Shown: piece by piece, positions 8,461 through 18,653 of the stretch
Layout of the letters: each line of letters starts with the position of its first letter
How positions within the stretch are numbered: the first letter of the stretch is position 1
Origin: Sphingobium sp. 66-54
GTDB taxonomy: Bacteria > Pseudomonadota > Alphaproteobacteria > Sphingomonadales > Sphingomonadaceae
Length of the DNA: 64,000 nucleotides
NCBI GenBank assembly: GCA_001899715.1
Contig: MKWI01000002.1
Coordinates: 124,001 to 188,000, forward strand
Reading direction: 5' to 3'
Position numbers and translations under genes: made by a program
The notes under the pieces: generated by a model
What the model was told of the DNA's origin: nothing
Databases searched by the model: none
The model's input: the letters and a program-made list of their open reading frames with translations, nothing else

Positions 8461-10044
8461 TCAAGCCGCTTCCGCCTGTTCCTCGGCCGGGGCGAGGCGG
8501 ATCAGATAATCGAAGGCGGAGAGCGCGGCGGTCGAGCCCTGCCCCATCGCAACGACGATCTGCTTATAGGGCACGGTGGTGCAATCGCCGGCGGCGAAGA
8601 TGCCCTGCTGCGAGGTGTGCGCCCTCGCATCCACCTCGATCTCGCCGCGCGGACTCAGCGTGACCGCATCGGTCAGCCATTCCGTGTTGGGCACGAGGCC
8701 GATCTGCACGAACACGCCCTCCAGCTCGACCAGATGCGCCTGGTCGCTGTCGCGGTCCTTGTAGGTGAGGCCGATGACCTTCTCGCCGTCGCCATGCACT
8801 TCGGTGGTGAGGGCGGAGGTAACGATGGTGACGTTGCGCAGGCTCCGCAGCGTGCGTTGCAGCACCGCGTCGGCGCGAAGCTCGCTGTCATATTCGATCA
8901 GCGTGACGTGCTTGACCAGCCCGGCAAGGTCGATCGCTGCCTCCACGCCGCTGTTACCGCCGCCGATGACCGCCACGCGCTTGCCCTTGAACAGCGGGCC
9001 ATCGCAGTGCGGGCAATAGGCCACGCCCTTGTTGCGATATTCGTTCTCGCCCGGCACGTTCATCTGCCGCCAGCGCGCACCGGTGGCGAGGACGACGGTC
9101 CTGGCCTTGAGCGTCGCCCCGCTCTCCAGCTCTACCTCGGCATAGCCGCCAGCCCGCGCGGCGGGCACAAGCCGCCTGGCGCGCTGCACGTTCATGATGT
9201 CGACGTCGTAATCCTTGACGTGCTGCTCCAGTGCGGCGGCCAGCTTCGGCCCTTCCGTGTGGGGCACCGAAATGAAATTCTCGATCGCCATGGTGTCGAG
9301 CACCTGCCCACCGAAACGCTCGGCGACAACGCCGGTGCGGATGCCCTTGCGCGCCGCGTAGATCGCGGCCGCCGCGCCGGCCGGCCCGCCGCCGACCACG
9401 AGCACCTCGAACGGCTCCTTGGCGGCGATCTTCTCGGCGGCGCGGGCGACGGCGCCCGTATCCAGCTTGGCGAGGATCTGCTCGATGTCCATGCGGCCCG
9501 AGGCGAACGGCTCGCCGTTCAGATAGACGGACGGCACCGCCATCACCTTGCGCGCCTCGACCTCCTCCTTGAACAGGGCGCCATCGATGGCGACGTGACG
9601 GATGCGCGGATTGACCACGCTCATCAGATTGAGTGCCTGCACCACATCCGGGCAGTTCTGGCAGGAGAGCGAGAAATAGGTCTCGAAGGCATAATCGCCC
9701 TCCAGCGCCTTAATCTGCGCGATCACATCATCCTCGATCTTGGGCGGATGGCCGCCGACCTGGAGCAGCGCGAGGACGAGCGAGGTGAATTCATGGCCGA
9801 GCGGAATGCCGGCGAAGCGCACGCCGATATCGGTGCCCGTCCGGCGGATGAGGAAGCTCGGGCGGCGCGCATCGTCCGCATCCGGCGCCAACGTCACCAG
9901 ATCGCTGAGACCCGCAATCTCCTCCAGAAGCTGCCGCAATTCCATGCCCTTGGCGCTCGCGTCGAGCGACGGCACCAGCTCGATCGGCTGCCTGATATTG
10001 GCCATATAGGCCTGCAACTGGGTCCTGATATTATTGTCCAGCAT
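8461..10044 (-). CDS. ahpF: Alkyl hydroperoxide reductase subunit F (NADH:peroxiredoxin reductase)
   Basis: A 527-residue flavoprotein. The N-terminal tandem thioredoxin-like domain carries SCQNC; the FAD-binding [10 protein letters not shown] motif follows near residue 220; the redox-active CPHC-D and the NAD-binding GGGNSG lie in the C-terminal half. AhpF passes electrons from NADH to AhpC, whose gene lies just upstream on the same strand. The start at 10044 ([10 protein letters not shown]) matches the family N-terminus; upstream open frame belongs to the intergenic hairpin region. The 80-base gap to ahpC contains a perfect hairpin that may lower ahpF relative to ahpC. Confidence 0.96.
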   Translation of the reverse strand: MLDNNIRTQLQAYMANIRQPIELVPSLDASAKGMELRQLLEEIAGLSDLVTLAPDADDARRPSFLIRRTGTDIGVRFAGIPLGHEFTSLVLALLQVGGHPPKIEDDVIAQIKALEGDYAFETYFSLSCQNCPDVVQALNLMSVVNPRIRHVAIDGALFKEEVEARKVMAVPSVYLNGEPFASGRMDIEQILAKLDTGAVARAAEKIAAKEPFEVLVVGGGPAGAAAAIYAARKGIRTGVVAERFGGQVLDTMAIENFISVPHTEGPKLAAALEQHVKDYDVDIMNVQRARRLVPAARAGGYAEVELESGATLKARTVVLATGARWRQMNVPGENEYRNKGVAYCPHCDGPLFKGKRVAVIGGGNSGVEAAIDLAGLVKHVTLIEYDSELRADAVLQRTLRSLRNVTIVTSALTTEVHGDGEKVIGLTYKDRDSDQAHLVELEGVFVQIGLVPNTEWLTDAVTLSPRGEIEVDARAHTSQQGIFAAGDCTTVPYKQIVVAMGQGSTAALSAFDYLIRLAPAEEQAEAA

Positions 10045-10082
10045 GACGGGCTCCGGTGGTGAAGATACGGGGAAAATCGGGT

Positions 10083-10112
10083 GGATTCCGGGGCGCGATG
10101 GCCCCGGAATCC
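10083..10112. terminator. Intercistronic ahpC-ahpF hairpin (attenuator or partial terminator)
   Basis: GGATTCCGGGGC (10083-10094) pairs perfectly with GCCCCGGAATCC (10101-10112) around a 6-nt loop. It starts 12 bases after the ahpC stop in the minus-strand transcript. Such structures commonly set a high peroxiredoxin to reductase ratio; that role is inferred. Confidence 0.6.
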
Positions 10113-10124
10113 TGGGGGGACTGG

Positions 10125-10688
10125 TTAGATCTTGCCGACCAGATCGAGCGAAGGCGCGAGGGTCTTCTCGCCTTCCTCCCACTTGGCGGGGCAGACCTCG
10201 CCGGGGTGGCTCGCCCAATATTGCAGCGCCTTGATCTTGCGCAGCAGCTCGGTGGCGTTACGGCCGACGCCCTCCGGCGTGATCTCGACGAGCTGGATGA
10301 CGCCCTCGGGATCGACCACGAAGGTGCCGCGATCGGCAAGGCCGACGCCCTCGCGCAGAATCTCGAAATTGTTCGAGATGCTGTGGTTCTGGTCGCCCAG
10401 CATGTAATAGTTGATCTTGCCGATGGCCGGCGACGTGTCGTGCCAGGCCTTGTGGCAGAAGTGGGTGTCGGTGGAGACCGAATAGACTTCCACGCCCATG
10501 TTCTGGAGGGTCGGGTAGATATCCGCCAGATCCTCAAGCTCGGTCGGACAAACGAACGTGAAGTCGGCCGGGTAGAAGAAGAAGACGGCCCACTTGCCCT
10601 TCACATCGGCGTCAGTCACGTCGACGAACTTGCCCTGCTTGTAGGCAGTGGCGGAAAACGGCTTCAGGGGGGTGTTGACAAGGCTCAT
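10125..10688 (-). CDS. ahpC: Alkyl hydroperoxide reductase subunit C (peroxiredoxin)
   Basis: A 187-residue 2-Cys peroxiredoxin with the peroxidatic cysteine in [12 protein letters not shown] (about residue 47) and the resolving cysteine in GEVCPAKW near the C-terminus. It reduces H2O2 and organic hydroperoxides in the cytoplasm and is recycled by AhpF encoded downstream. Start 10688 has CAGGAG six bases upstream; a longer open frame to 10745 lacks a binding site. No oxyR lies beside it. An AT-rich promoter region with a short palindrome lies upstream. Confidence 0.97.
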   Translation of the reverse strand: MSLVNTPLKPFSATAYKQGKFVDVTDADVKGKWAVFFFYPADFTFVCPTELEDLADIYPTLQNMGVEVYSVSTDTHFCHKAWHDTSPAIGKINYYMLGDQNHSISNNFEILREGVGLADRGTFVVDPEGVIQLVEITPEGVGRNATELLRKIKALQYWASHPGEVCPAKWEEGEKTLAPSLDLVGKI

Positions 10689-10767
10689 GTCTGCTCCTGC
10701 GTTGAATTGACGCAGTGCACATAGGAAGTGCGAGCACATTATCAAAATTGATTAAACACATTCCAAT

Positions 10768-10784
10768 GATCGCTTTTAGCGATC
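10768..10784. promoter_or_regulatory. Palindrome upstream of ahpC, possible operator or hairpin
   Basis: GATCGCT-TTT-AGCGATC, 80 bases upstream of the ahpC ATG, is embedded in an AT-rich stretch (10740-10800) that stands out in this GC-rich window. It could be a regulator site for the oxidative-stress operon or the end of a 5' structure. No clear OxyR tetramer pattern was recognised. Confidence 0.3.
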
Positions 10785-10981
10785 AATCTTGCTCATCAAC
10801 CCCCGCTGCTTGATGGAAAATGGTGGAATTGCACGGTTACCGCCTGAGCCATCCACGCGCGCATCAGCCAGTCGCCGCAACCCGCAGCCCGGCCAGCGGG
10901 ATGGAAGGGGCTCCAACCGGGATCGGTCCCTCCGGGAAAATCCTGCAATGCAGCAACTTGCCCGGAGAGCCTCAGCCACGC

Positions 10982-13117
10982 TTACTCGCCACCCTCCTCC
11001 TTCAGCAGATCCTTGGCCTGCTGATTGACGAAGGCGCGGATGCCTTCTGCCTCCTCGGGCTTCAGATAGGCGGCGAAACTGGCCATGCCGTTCTGCGCGA
11101 GCGCGCCCTTGATGACCACCTGCTGCCACGCATCCTTGTCCTTGAGCAGAGCGGAACGGCGCAGGTCCGGGTTGACCGGGCCGTTATGGCAGATGGTGCA
11201 GTAGGTATAATAATATTTGTTGCCTGTCGCGATCTGCGCGGCCGTGAAGCTTTCCGTGCTGGGATCGGGCTTGGCCAGCGGCACCGGCGTATAAGCCGGG
11301 AGTTGCCCCTTGCCGCCGATCTTGAAGGCGACGATGAGACCGTTGGGCATCTTGCGCTTTTCCCACGCCGACTTGGTCGCCATGCCCATCGAGCCGCCGT
11401 AGCCGGCCATCACCGCGATATATTGCTCGCCATTGACGCGATAGGTGATCGGCCCGGCCATGATGCCGCGATGCGTCTGGAACGACCAGAGCTTCTGCCC
11501 CTTGTCGGCACTGTAAGCCTCGAACTCGCCGCGCACCGTGCCTTCGAACACGAGGTTACCCGCTGTCGCCAGCGTGCCGCCGTTCCACGGCCAGTCGCGC
11601 TTCACCTCCCAGACGATCTTCTGCGCCACCGGATCGTAAGCGACCAGCGAGCCTTTTATCATCGCGTCGAGCGCCTTGCGGCGGCCCTCCACCGTATCCG
11701 GCAGGCCCGGCAGCGCCGGCGGATCGAGGAAGGAAACGCCGGTATTCCAGCGACCCGGATGGATCTCATACGGCTTCTGGTCGCCATAAGCGATGGCGTG
11801 CTGCATCGCCGGAATATAGACGAGGCCGGTCTTGGGCGAGTAGCTCATCGGCATCCAGGCATGTGCGCCGATACCGGACGGATAGATGAGCGCCGGGCCA
11901 TCGGTGAAGCGCGCATTGGGCTTCTCGATCGGCCGGCCGGTCTTGAGGTCGATGCCCTCCGCCCAGTTTTGCGGCGCATAGGGCTTGGCCGAGATCAGCT
12001 TCCCGTTGGTGCGGTCGATCACATAGAAGAAAGCGTTTTTCGGCGCCTGCATCAGCACCTTGCGCGGTTTTCCGTCGATCGTCAGGTCCGCCAGCATGAT
12101 CTGCTGCGTGGCGGTGAAGTCCCAGGTCTCGCCGGGGTTGATCTGATAGTGCCACTTATATTTGCCGGTATCGGGATCGACCGAGACGATCGAGGAGAGG
12201 AACAGATTGTCGCCCTTCCCTTCCGAACGGTATTTCTGGTTCCACGGCGATCCGTTGCCCACGCCGATGAGAAGCTGGTTCAGCTCCTGATCGTAAACCA
12301 CCGAATCCCACACGGTGCCGCCGCCGCCCAGCTCCCAATATTTGTTGCCGAACCAGGTGGGGCGGGCGATCTTCTCGATCGCCTCGTCGGAGGCCGCGCC
12401 GTCCGGTCCGTCCGCCGGGTTGCCGGGCACGGTGTAGAAGCGCCACACCAGCTTGCCGGTGTTGGTATCGTAAGCGGAGACATAGCCGCGCACGCCCAGC
12501 TCCGCTCCGCTGTTGCCGATGATGACCTTGTCGCGCACCACGCGCGGCGCCATGGTGATGGTGTAGGGCTTTTTCTGGTCGACCGTGACCACTTCCCACA
12601 CCTTGCTGCCGTCACGCGCGTCGAGCGCGATCAGCCGGCCGTCGATGGTGCCGACATAGACGCGGCCCTTCCACACGGCGACACCGCGATTGACCACGTC
12701 GCAGCAGGCATGCGCACCCTTGGAGCCATCATTTTGCGGATCGAACTGCCAGAGTACCTTGCCGGTGGCGGCATCCACCGCCATCACCTTGGACCAGGCG
12801 GTGGAAGTATACATGACCCCGTCGACCACGATCGGCGTGGCTTCCTGCCCGCGCGCCGTATCCAGCTCGACGGCCCAGGCGAGGCTCAACTGGCCGATAT
12901 TGCTGTCATTGATCTGGGTAAGCTCGGAGTAGCGCTGCTCGGCATAAGTCCGGCCATAGCCCAACCAGTTGTCCTGATCGCTCGCCGCGTTTTCGAGCCG
13001 CGCCTGGTCGATCTGGGCAACCCCGTCCGCACCCGCCTCATCCTTGCCGGTGCCGCATCCGGCCAGAGCCAGCGCGGTCAGCGCAACCATCGTGAATCTC
13101 GCAGCGTGCCTTTTCAT
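10982..13117 (-). CDS. PQQ-dependent quinohemoprotein alcohol dehydrogenase, lipoprotein
   Basis: A 711-residue protein combining a PQQ propeller domain with a C-terminal cytochrome c domain (CTICH, residues 640-644; likely Met ligand about 679), the type II quinohemoprotein layout. The vicinal disulfide pair Cys138-Cys139 (HACCD) and the catalytic Asp333 in WDFTAT are visible. The position two after the catalytic Asp is Thr, not the Asp that marks lanthanide enzymes, so calcium is the likely cofactor metal. The N-terminus (MKRHAARF...LALAGC) has a lipobox with Cys21, suggesting membrane anchoring facing the periplasm. Start 13117 has GGGGAGG upstream. It lies 147 bases after the TonB receptor on the same strand, possibly co-transcribed. 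Confidence 0.93.
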   Translation of the reverse strand: MKRHAARFTMVALTALALAGCGTGKDEAGADGVAQIDQARLENAASDQDNWLGYGRTYAEQRYSELTQINDSNIGQLSLAWAVELDTARGQEATPIVVDGVMYTSTAWSKVMAVDAATGKVLWQFDPQNDGSKGAHACCDVVNRGVAVWKGRVYVGTIDGRLIALDARDGSKVWEVVTVDQKKPYTITMAPRVVRDKVIIGNSGAELGVRGYVSAYDTNTGKLVWRFYTVPGNPADGPDGAASDEAIEKIARPTWFGNKYWELGGGGTVWDSVVYDQELNQLLIGVGNGSPWNQKYRSEGKGDNLFLSSIVSVDPDTGKYKWHYQINPGETWDFTATQQIMLADLTIDGKPRKVLMQAPKNAFFYVIDRTNGKLISAKPYAPQNWAEGIDLKTGRPIEKPNARFTDGPALIYPSGIGAHAWMPMSYSPKTGLVYIPAMQHAIAYGDQKPYEIHPGRWNTGVSFLDPPALPGLPDTVEGRRKALDAMIKGSLVAYDPVAQKIVWEVKRDWPWNGGTLATAGNLVFEGTVRGEFEAYSADKGQKLWSFQTHRGIMAGPITYRVNGEQYIAVMAGYGGSMGMATKSAWEKRKMPNGLIVAFKIGGKGQLPAYTPVPLAKPDPSTESFTAAQIATGNKYYYTYCTICHNGPVNPDLRRSALLKDKDAWQQVVIKGALAQNGMASFAAYLKPEEAEGIRAFVNQQAKDLLKEEGGE

Positions 13118-13264
13118 CCCAAGCCTCCCCGTGTGCAGTCTTGTCACCCCATGGCTCCGGCGAGGCTCCCCCGTCACAGGCCATGGCCTTCATCAGTCGC
13201 AGCATATGCGTCGAAAGAAAAGGGGCCGCCCGGCTTGAGCAGCCCCTCGTATCACCTCATCCGA

Positions 13265-16200
13265 TCAGAACTTGAACGATGCGCCGACATAGAAGCGACG
13301 GCCGCTCAGATCGTAGAAGTAAGCGTTGTAGGGATTGCCGCCGATGCTGTTGGCAAGGCCGGTGGACGATGCGTTATACTCCGTCAGCGGCGGCGCCTTG
13401 TCGAACAGATTGTCGACACCCCAGCGCACCGTCGCGTCCTGCGTGACCGCGAACGATCCGCTCAGATTGAACAAATCATAGGCAGGCGCGCCGACGAACG
13501 GCGTGTTGGGCGTCGACGGATAGGTGATCGACTTGGCAGACGGCAGATGCTGCCATTGCAACGACACCGTCGCGGGGCCGATGGCGTAGCTGAACGTATT
13601 CAGCATCTTCCAGCGGAACGAGCCGGGGTTGAGGCCATTCTCCGCAATGGCCGCACTCCCCGCCGGGCCAAGCGTTCCCGCATATTCGACCAATTGACCG
13701 GCGGCGCCAGCCGAGGCCGGCAACGGGGCGGATTTGAGCGAGATGAGGTAGTTGAACACGGAGTTCAGGCTGAACGTGCCCGGCCCGACCGGGAACGCCC
13801 AATCGAGCTGCACGTCGATGCCCTCGGTGCGGAAGCGGCCATTGTTGAGATAGGTCACTTGCACATTGCCGAGCGCGCCGTCGCCCGCCACGCGACCGAT
13901 CGCCTGGCAGAAGGGTGTTGCGGCGGCCGCCACCGGATCGTTCGAAATCGCCGGGTTGAACACCGGGTCGAAGCACTGACGCTGAGCCGTATCGAGCGTG
14001 AGCGGACCGATCGCATCGTCGACCTTGATGTTGTAATAGTCGACCGACAACCGCAGGCGCCTGAATATCTCGTTCGATGAGGGCGAGTTGATGACCGCGC
14101 CCAACGTCCAGGTCTTCGCTTTTTCCGGTTTCACATTGGGGTTACCGACCAGCGTCGGGAAGGCAAAGGCCGGCCCGACAGCCTCGAAGAACTGCGGGTT
14201 CGAGTAGAAGATATCCGCAGTGTTGCCGATCTCCTTGTTCATGAGGATGCGGCAGACGGCGAGAACATTGGCTGCATTCGGGTTCGTCGCCGGGTTTGAC
14301 GACCAGGCCAGCGTGTTGTTGGTCCGGCAGACGTCGCCACCGCCAGCGGCAGTGAATGTCTGCTGGGGAGCCAGGAACAATTCGGCGACGTTGGGTGCGC
14401 GCACGGCCTTGTTATAGCCACCGCGAATCCGCAGCCAGTCGGTCACTTCCCAGTCGCCCATAGCCTTCCAGGTGAAGCTGTTGCCGGTCGTGTTGTAATC
14501 GGACGTACGTGCGCCGATGTTGAGTTCCAGCCTCTTCACGAGGGGCAGGTCGGCCAGGATCGGGACCAGCAACTCGCCATAGAACTCATCCACCCGGATA
14601 AGCCCCTGCGAACTGCCGCTCGGATAGATACCGATCGTCTGATCCTGGAAGGAGATGCCCTGGCTGGTCAGCGTATCGTTCAGGAACTCGTAGCGATTCT
14701 GACGATGGCTCGCACCGATCGCGGCCCTGACCTGCCCGGCGGGCAGATTGAACAGACCGCCCTGGGCATTCGCCTCGAACACGGTCTGCTGCATGACGGC
14801 ACGGTTCTTGAGGTCGGCCGACACCGCATCGATACAATCCTGCGAGATGGCGGCGGCCTTGTTGAACGGGTCGAAGCCGCTCGTGCAAGTCGCCGACGCC
14901 GCGCCGAAACCGCCAAAGAGCGGGTTGCCCTGCGCACTGAAGCCGGCGCCCCATGGATGGTCGGGATCGCTCATCACGGCACGGAACCGCTCAAGCGACG
15001 CGGTGCCGGTAATGAGTGCGCTGGTCTCGGACTCACCCTGCGACCCATAAAGTTCCCAGGTCCAGTCCGTGCCGGGGACCTTGCCTTCAAAGCCCGCCAC
15101 GATGTTGTAGGTGAACACATCGGTGCGTGCCTGACGGTTGGCGTAGTTCATGTAATAAGTGAGCTGCCAGTCGCAGGTCGCGCCCGATCCCACACCGCCC
15201 CCGATCGCTGCTGCCACGGCTGCGGGATCGCAATGCAACGTATTCTGATACAGGCCCGTATAGGCCGCTGCCGCTGCTGCATCAGTGCCCGTGTAAGCAG
15301 GCAAGGAGCGGCTGTTGAGGATATCCCGCAACTCCGTCGGCACCGGATGCGACGCGGGCACGATGGCGGCCCAGCCGTTCACCGATGGGGAGGGTTGCTG
15401 GACGGTCGTGGTCTGGACGCGCGTGAACGTCGCCTGGCCGAACGCCCCGATCCAGTCGTTGATCTCATAATTGCCGCGCGCATAGATATTGTAGCGGTTG
15501 AGCGGCAGGGTCACGAGTTCGTCGAGGAAGTTCTGCCCCAGCGTGCCGTCCGCCTGCCTCTTCCATTTGAGACCGGTCAGATCTTCGTTGAACCGCGAGA
15601 CACCGCCGGCGGGGCTCTGGAAGAAGCCGGTAAAGGCGGTGCCATCGTTGTTGAAATAGAGCCGTTCACCCGGTCGCACAGCCGGGACGGTGTTGCCCTC
15701 CCCGTCCACGGTCGTTCCGAACAAGGCGCTCATCGACGCCGCGGACGGATTGATCCCGCCATAGGGTTGGAAGCCCGAGAAGTCCGGGAAGAACTCGGTG
15801 CCGACAAAGCGCGGGTCCTTCCATGTCTTGCGGAACCATGGGCGGTCGATGCGCTTGGCGCTCTGGCGATCGTTCGTCGCGAAGCCGATGGTGATGTTGC
15901 CGCGCCCATCGTCGAAGTTCGTGCCCATGATGCCGCTCAGCGTATATTCACGGCCATCGCCGCGCTGCGATACGCCGATCTGACCGTCGAACTGCAAGCC
16001 TTCGAAATTCTTCTTGAGGATGAAGTTGACCACGCCGCCGACAGCATCCGCGCCGTAAGTAGCCGAGGCGCCGCCGGTGATGATCTCGACGCGCTCGATC
16101 GCGGCGGCGGGGATGGTGTTGATATCGACCACGCCCAGCGCGTTGGCCGGCGTCGCGCGGCGCCCGTCGACGAGGACGAGGTTGCGGTTGGTGCCGAGGT

Positions 16201-16558
16201 TGCGCAGCGAGACGGTGGCCGCGCCCGGCGTGCTGGTCGCGGTCGGCTGGATGTCGCCGCCCAGCGCGGGCGTCTGCACCGGCGTGAAGGCCGGCAGCTT
16301 GTTGAGGCTGGTCTCAATGGCGGAGGTTGAGGAATTCTGGAGCAGTTCCTGCCCGGCGGTGACGATGGGGCTGTTCGCCTCATAGTCGCGCCGTACGATG
16401 CGCGATCCGGTGACGACGATCGCCTGTTCCTGATCGGCCGCGTCGGCCTGCGCGCCATTATCCTGCGCGAAGGCAGCCGGGGCGAATGTGAGGATGGTCA
16501 GCGCGCTGGAGCAGGCAAGCGCCGCGCGCACGCATGTGGAGCGTGTTTTCGAGGACAT
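13265..16558 (-). CDS. TonB-dependent receptor, large sphingomonad type
   Basis: A 1097-residue outer-membrane receptor. It has a signal peptide ending at AAFAQ, a TonB-box region (QAIVVTGSRI), a plug with LVDGRR, RVEIITGGASATYGADAVGG and NFILKKNFEG, and a barrel ending GASFKF. It belongs to the long receptor class abundant in sphingomonads and Caulobacter for sugars, peptides or plant compounds. The ligand is not predictable. AGGGAGAG precedes the ATG. It lies upstream of the PQQ alcohol dehydrogenase on the same strand, so it may import that enzyme's substrate or PQQ itself, which is speculation. A palindrome (16693-16714) lies in its promoter region. Confidence 0.93.
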   Translation of the reverse strand: MSSKTRSTCVRAALACSSALTILTFAPAAFAQDNGAQADAADQEQAIVVTGSRIVRRDYEANSPIVTAGQELLQNSSTSAIETSLNKLPAFTPVQTPALGGDIQPTATSTPGAATVSLRNLGTNRNLVLVDGRRATPANALGVVDINTIPAAAIERVEIITGGASATYGADAVGGVVNFILKKNFEGLQFDGQIGVSQRGDGREYTLSGIMGTNFDDGRGNITIGFATNDRQSAKRIDRPWFRKTWKDPRFVGTEFFPDFSGFQPYGGINPSAASMSALFGTTVDGEGNTVPAVRPGERLYFNNDGTAFTGFFQSPAGGVSRFNEDLTGLKWKRQADGTLGQNFLDELVTLPLNRYNIYARGNYEINDWIGAFGQATFTRVQTTTVQQPSPSVNGWAAIVPASHPVPTELRDILNSRSLPAYTGTDAAAAAAYTGLYQNTLHCDPAAVAAAIGGGVGSGATCDWQLTYYMNYANRQARTDVFTYNIVAGFEGKVPGTDWTWELYGSQGESETSALITGTASLERFRAVMSDPDHPWGAGFSAQGNPLFGGFGAASATCTSGFDPFNKAAAISQDCIDAVSADLKNRAVMQQTVFEANAQGGLFNLPAGQVRAAIGASHRQNRYEFLNDTLTSQGISFQDQTIGIYPSGSSQGLIRVDEFYGELLVPILADLPLVKRLELNIGARTSDYNTTGNSFTWKAMGDWEVTDWLRIRGGYNKAVRAPNVAELFLAPQQTFTAAGGGDVCRTNNTLAWSSNPATNPNAANVLAVCRILMNKEIGNTADIFYSNPQFFEAVGPAFAFPTLVGNPNVKPEKAKTWTLGAVINSPSSNEIFRRLRLSVDYYNIKVDDAIGPLTLDTAQRQCFDPVFNPAISNDPVAAAATPFCQAIGRVAGDGALGNVQVTYLNNGRFRTEGIDVQLDWAFPVGPGTFSLNSVFNYLISLKSAPLPASAGAAGQLVEYAGTLGPAGSAAIAENGLNPGSFRWKMLNTFSYAIGPATVSLQWQHLPSAKSITYPSTPNTPFVGAPAYDLFNLSGSFAVTQDATVRWGVDNLFDKAPPLTEYNASSTGLANSIGGNPYNAYFYDLSGRRFYVGASFKF

Positions 16559-16692
16559 GGTTCTCTCTCCCTTTCAAGTTGGACACCTTGGGCGACCAAG
16601 CCAACCGAGCCGGATAGAAACTTTTGTTCTATGATTTCGAGTTTGAAAGTGCAGCTCGAAGCCGCGCATCCATCCGCAGGGCTAGCCTCGCA

Positions 16693-16714
16693 AAACTAGC
16701 TATCATGCTAGTTT
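16693..16714. promoter_or_regulatory. Inverted repeat upstream of the TonB receptor, candidate operator
   Basis: AAACTAGC (16693-16700) and GCTAGTTT (16707-16714) are perfect inverted repeats around TATCAT. A further GCTAG occurs at 16681. The element is about 135 bases upstream of the receptor ATG, in a region of lower GC. A repressor or activator half-site pair is plausible; no regulator gene is adjacent. Confidence 0.4.
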
Positions 16715-16805
16715 GTTACAAGCGTGCGGCGTGCGACATGCCGGATATATCCTATTTCTCACCCGGACTGATACATCTTTGCAACGCTGGTAGAGCCCTA
16801 CCTTT

Positions 16806-18542
16806 TCACGAAGGCAGCGTCGCATCGTCCATCACCATCGCCGGCTCGGCGCGGATCGCGGCGAGATGCGCCAGCGCGATCGGCAACTGCTGGGTGAGGA
16901 AATAGGCCGCGACCGCCCGTTTCGCGGCGAGATGCGGCCGCCCGTCCCCGGCGGCGCGGGCAGCATCGGCACGCTCGGCCTCCAAGCCCAGCAGCCAGCC
17001 GCCGACCACGCCGCCGCACAAGGCAAGGAACGGACTCGCCGCCGCGCCGAGGCCGGCCTGATCGTGCGCGAGCATCGCCGTGCGTGCCTGCGCGAGCACG
17101 TCCAGCGCCGCAGCCATCGCCGCGCGCGCCCGCTCATCGCGCCACGCCGCAATGTCCGCCGCCATCGCCGTTTCCAGCTCCGCCAGCGCCGCGCCATTGT
17201 CCAGCCGCAGCTTGCGGCCGGCCAGATCCATCGCCTGAATGCCGTTGGTGCCCTCGTAAATGGCGGCGATCCGCGCATCGCGATAGTGGCGCGCGACGCC
17301 GGTCTCCTCGATATAGCCCGCGCCGCCGTACACCTGAATGGCGAGGCTCGACACCGCGATGCCGATATCGGTCGCCCACGCCTTGCTGATCGGCGTCAGC
17401 AGATCGGCCCGCCGTTTCCAGTAAGCGCACCGCGCGGCATCCGGCTCCTTGTGGGCGCGGTCGACGGCGGCGGCGTTGGCATAGACCAGCGCCCGCGCCG
17501 CCTGAGTGAGCGCGGCCATGGTCATCAGCATCCGCCGCACGTCCGGATGAGCGATGATCGGGCCGAACTGGACGCGCTCCGCCGCATAGGCCCGCGCGTC
17601 CTGCCATGCCCGCTCGGCGATGGCGACGCCCTGCACGCCGACATTGATGCGCGCATGGTTCATCATGGTGAACATCGCCGCGAGCCCGCCATGCGGCTCG
17701 CCCACCAGCCAGCCGACGCAGGCGCCCTCCTCGCCCAGCGCCATGGTGCAGGTGGGCGAAGCGTGGATGCCCATCTTGTGCTCGATGGCCACGCACGTGA
17801 TATCGTTGCGCGCGCCCGGCCTGCCCTCCGCATCGAGCAGATATTTGGGCACGAGGAACAGGCTGATCCCCTTCGATCCCGCCGGTGCATCGGGCAGCCG
17901 GGCGAGGACGAAATGGACGATATTCTCCGCCAGATCATGCTCGCCCCACGTGATGAAGATCTTCTGCCCGCGCAGCCGGTAGCTGCCGTCCCCCGCCGGG
18001 GCCGCGCTGGTGCGCAGCGCCCCCACGTCCGATCCCGCCTGCGGCTCGGTGAGCAGCATCGTCCCGGTCCAGTTACCCGAGACAAGATGGGGGAGATAAG
18101 CCGCCTTCATCCCGGCATCGCCATGCGCCTGCAACGCCTCGATGGCGCTGAGGCTCAGCATCGGGCAGAGCGAGAAGGCCATGTTGGCGGCGGTGAACTG
18201 CTCCTGCACCGCCACCGAGAGCGCGAAGGGCAGGCCCTGCCCGCCATGCGCCGGATCGGCGGCGAGGCCGTTCCACCCGGCCGCCGCATAATCGCGATAG
18301 ACCTCGGCAAAGCCGGCCGGGAGCACCATTTTGCCATCCTGCAAGCGCGCCCCCTCCCGATCCCCCACGGCGTTGAGCGGGGCAAAGCCCTCCTGCGCCA
18401 GCCGTGCCGATTCCGCGAGAATCTGCTCGGCGGTCTCGGATGTGGCGTCCGCGAACCCCGGCAGCGCGGCGAGACCGGCCAGATCGGCCGCCGTCTCCAG
18501 CGCGAACAACTGCTCCTCGATCGGTGCGCGATAATCTGCCAC
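16806..18542 (-). CDS. Acyl-CoA dehydrogenase with C-terminal extension (DmdC-like class)
   Basis: A 578-residue protein, longer than the usual 380-residue acyl-CoA dehydrogenases. It has the N-terminal helical domain, the TEPQAGSDVGALRT FAD/substrate segment, the KIFITWGEHDL strand region, and the catalytic Glu in AIYEGTNGIQAMDL. An extra C-terminal domain follows, as in methylmercaptopropionyl-CoA dehydrogenase-like enzymes often found in fatty-acid degradation loci. The acyl substrate is not known. The start is a GTG at 18542 (VADYRAPIEEQL), chosen because AGGGAGAG lies about 8 bases upstream; the open frame extends to 18626 without support. No beta-oxidation partners adjoin it. Confidence 0.88.
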   Translation of the reverse strand: MADYRAPIEEQLFALETAADLAGLAALPGFADATSETAEQILAESARLAQEGFAPLNAVGDREGARLQDGKMVLPAGFAEVYRDYAAAGWNGLAADPAHGGQGLPFALSVAVQEQFTAANMAFSLCPMLSLSAIEALQAHGDAGMKAAYLPHLVSGNWTGTMLLTEPQAGSDVGALRTSAAPAGDGSYRLRGQKIFITWGEHDLAENIVHFVLARLPDAPAGSKGISLFLVPKYLLDAEGRPGARNDITCVAIEHKMGIHASPTCTMALGEEGACVGWLVGEPHGGLAAMFTMMNHARINVGVQGVAIAERAWQDARAYAAERVQFGPIIAHPDVRRMLMTMAALTQAARALVYANAAAVDRAHKEPDAARCAYWKRRADLLTPISKAWATDIGIAVSSLAIQVYGGAGYIEETGVARHYRDARIAAIYEGTNGIQAMDLAGRKLRLDNGAALAELETAMAADIAAWRDERARAAMAAALDVLAQARTAMLAHDQAGLGAAASPFLALCGGVVGGWLLGLEAERADAARAAGDGRPHLAAKRAVAAYFLTQQLPIALAHLAAIRAEPAMVMDDATLPS

Positions 18543-18653
18543 GGTTCGCTCTCCCTGATGCCGGTCGCGGTCCTGTTCCGGAGGAAACTGCCTTCCGCTG
18601 AGACCGGGCGCCGGTCCGGACGGCAAGCGCGGCGCTGGTATGTCTCGACGATG

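Noticed and set aside
10820..14080. Very long plus-strand open frame antisense to the PQQ dehydrogenase and TonB receptor
   Set aside because: High GC leaves few stops on the opposite strand; the product is rich in Arg, His and Ala with no domain pattern, while both minus-strand genes are clear.
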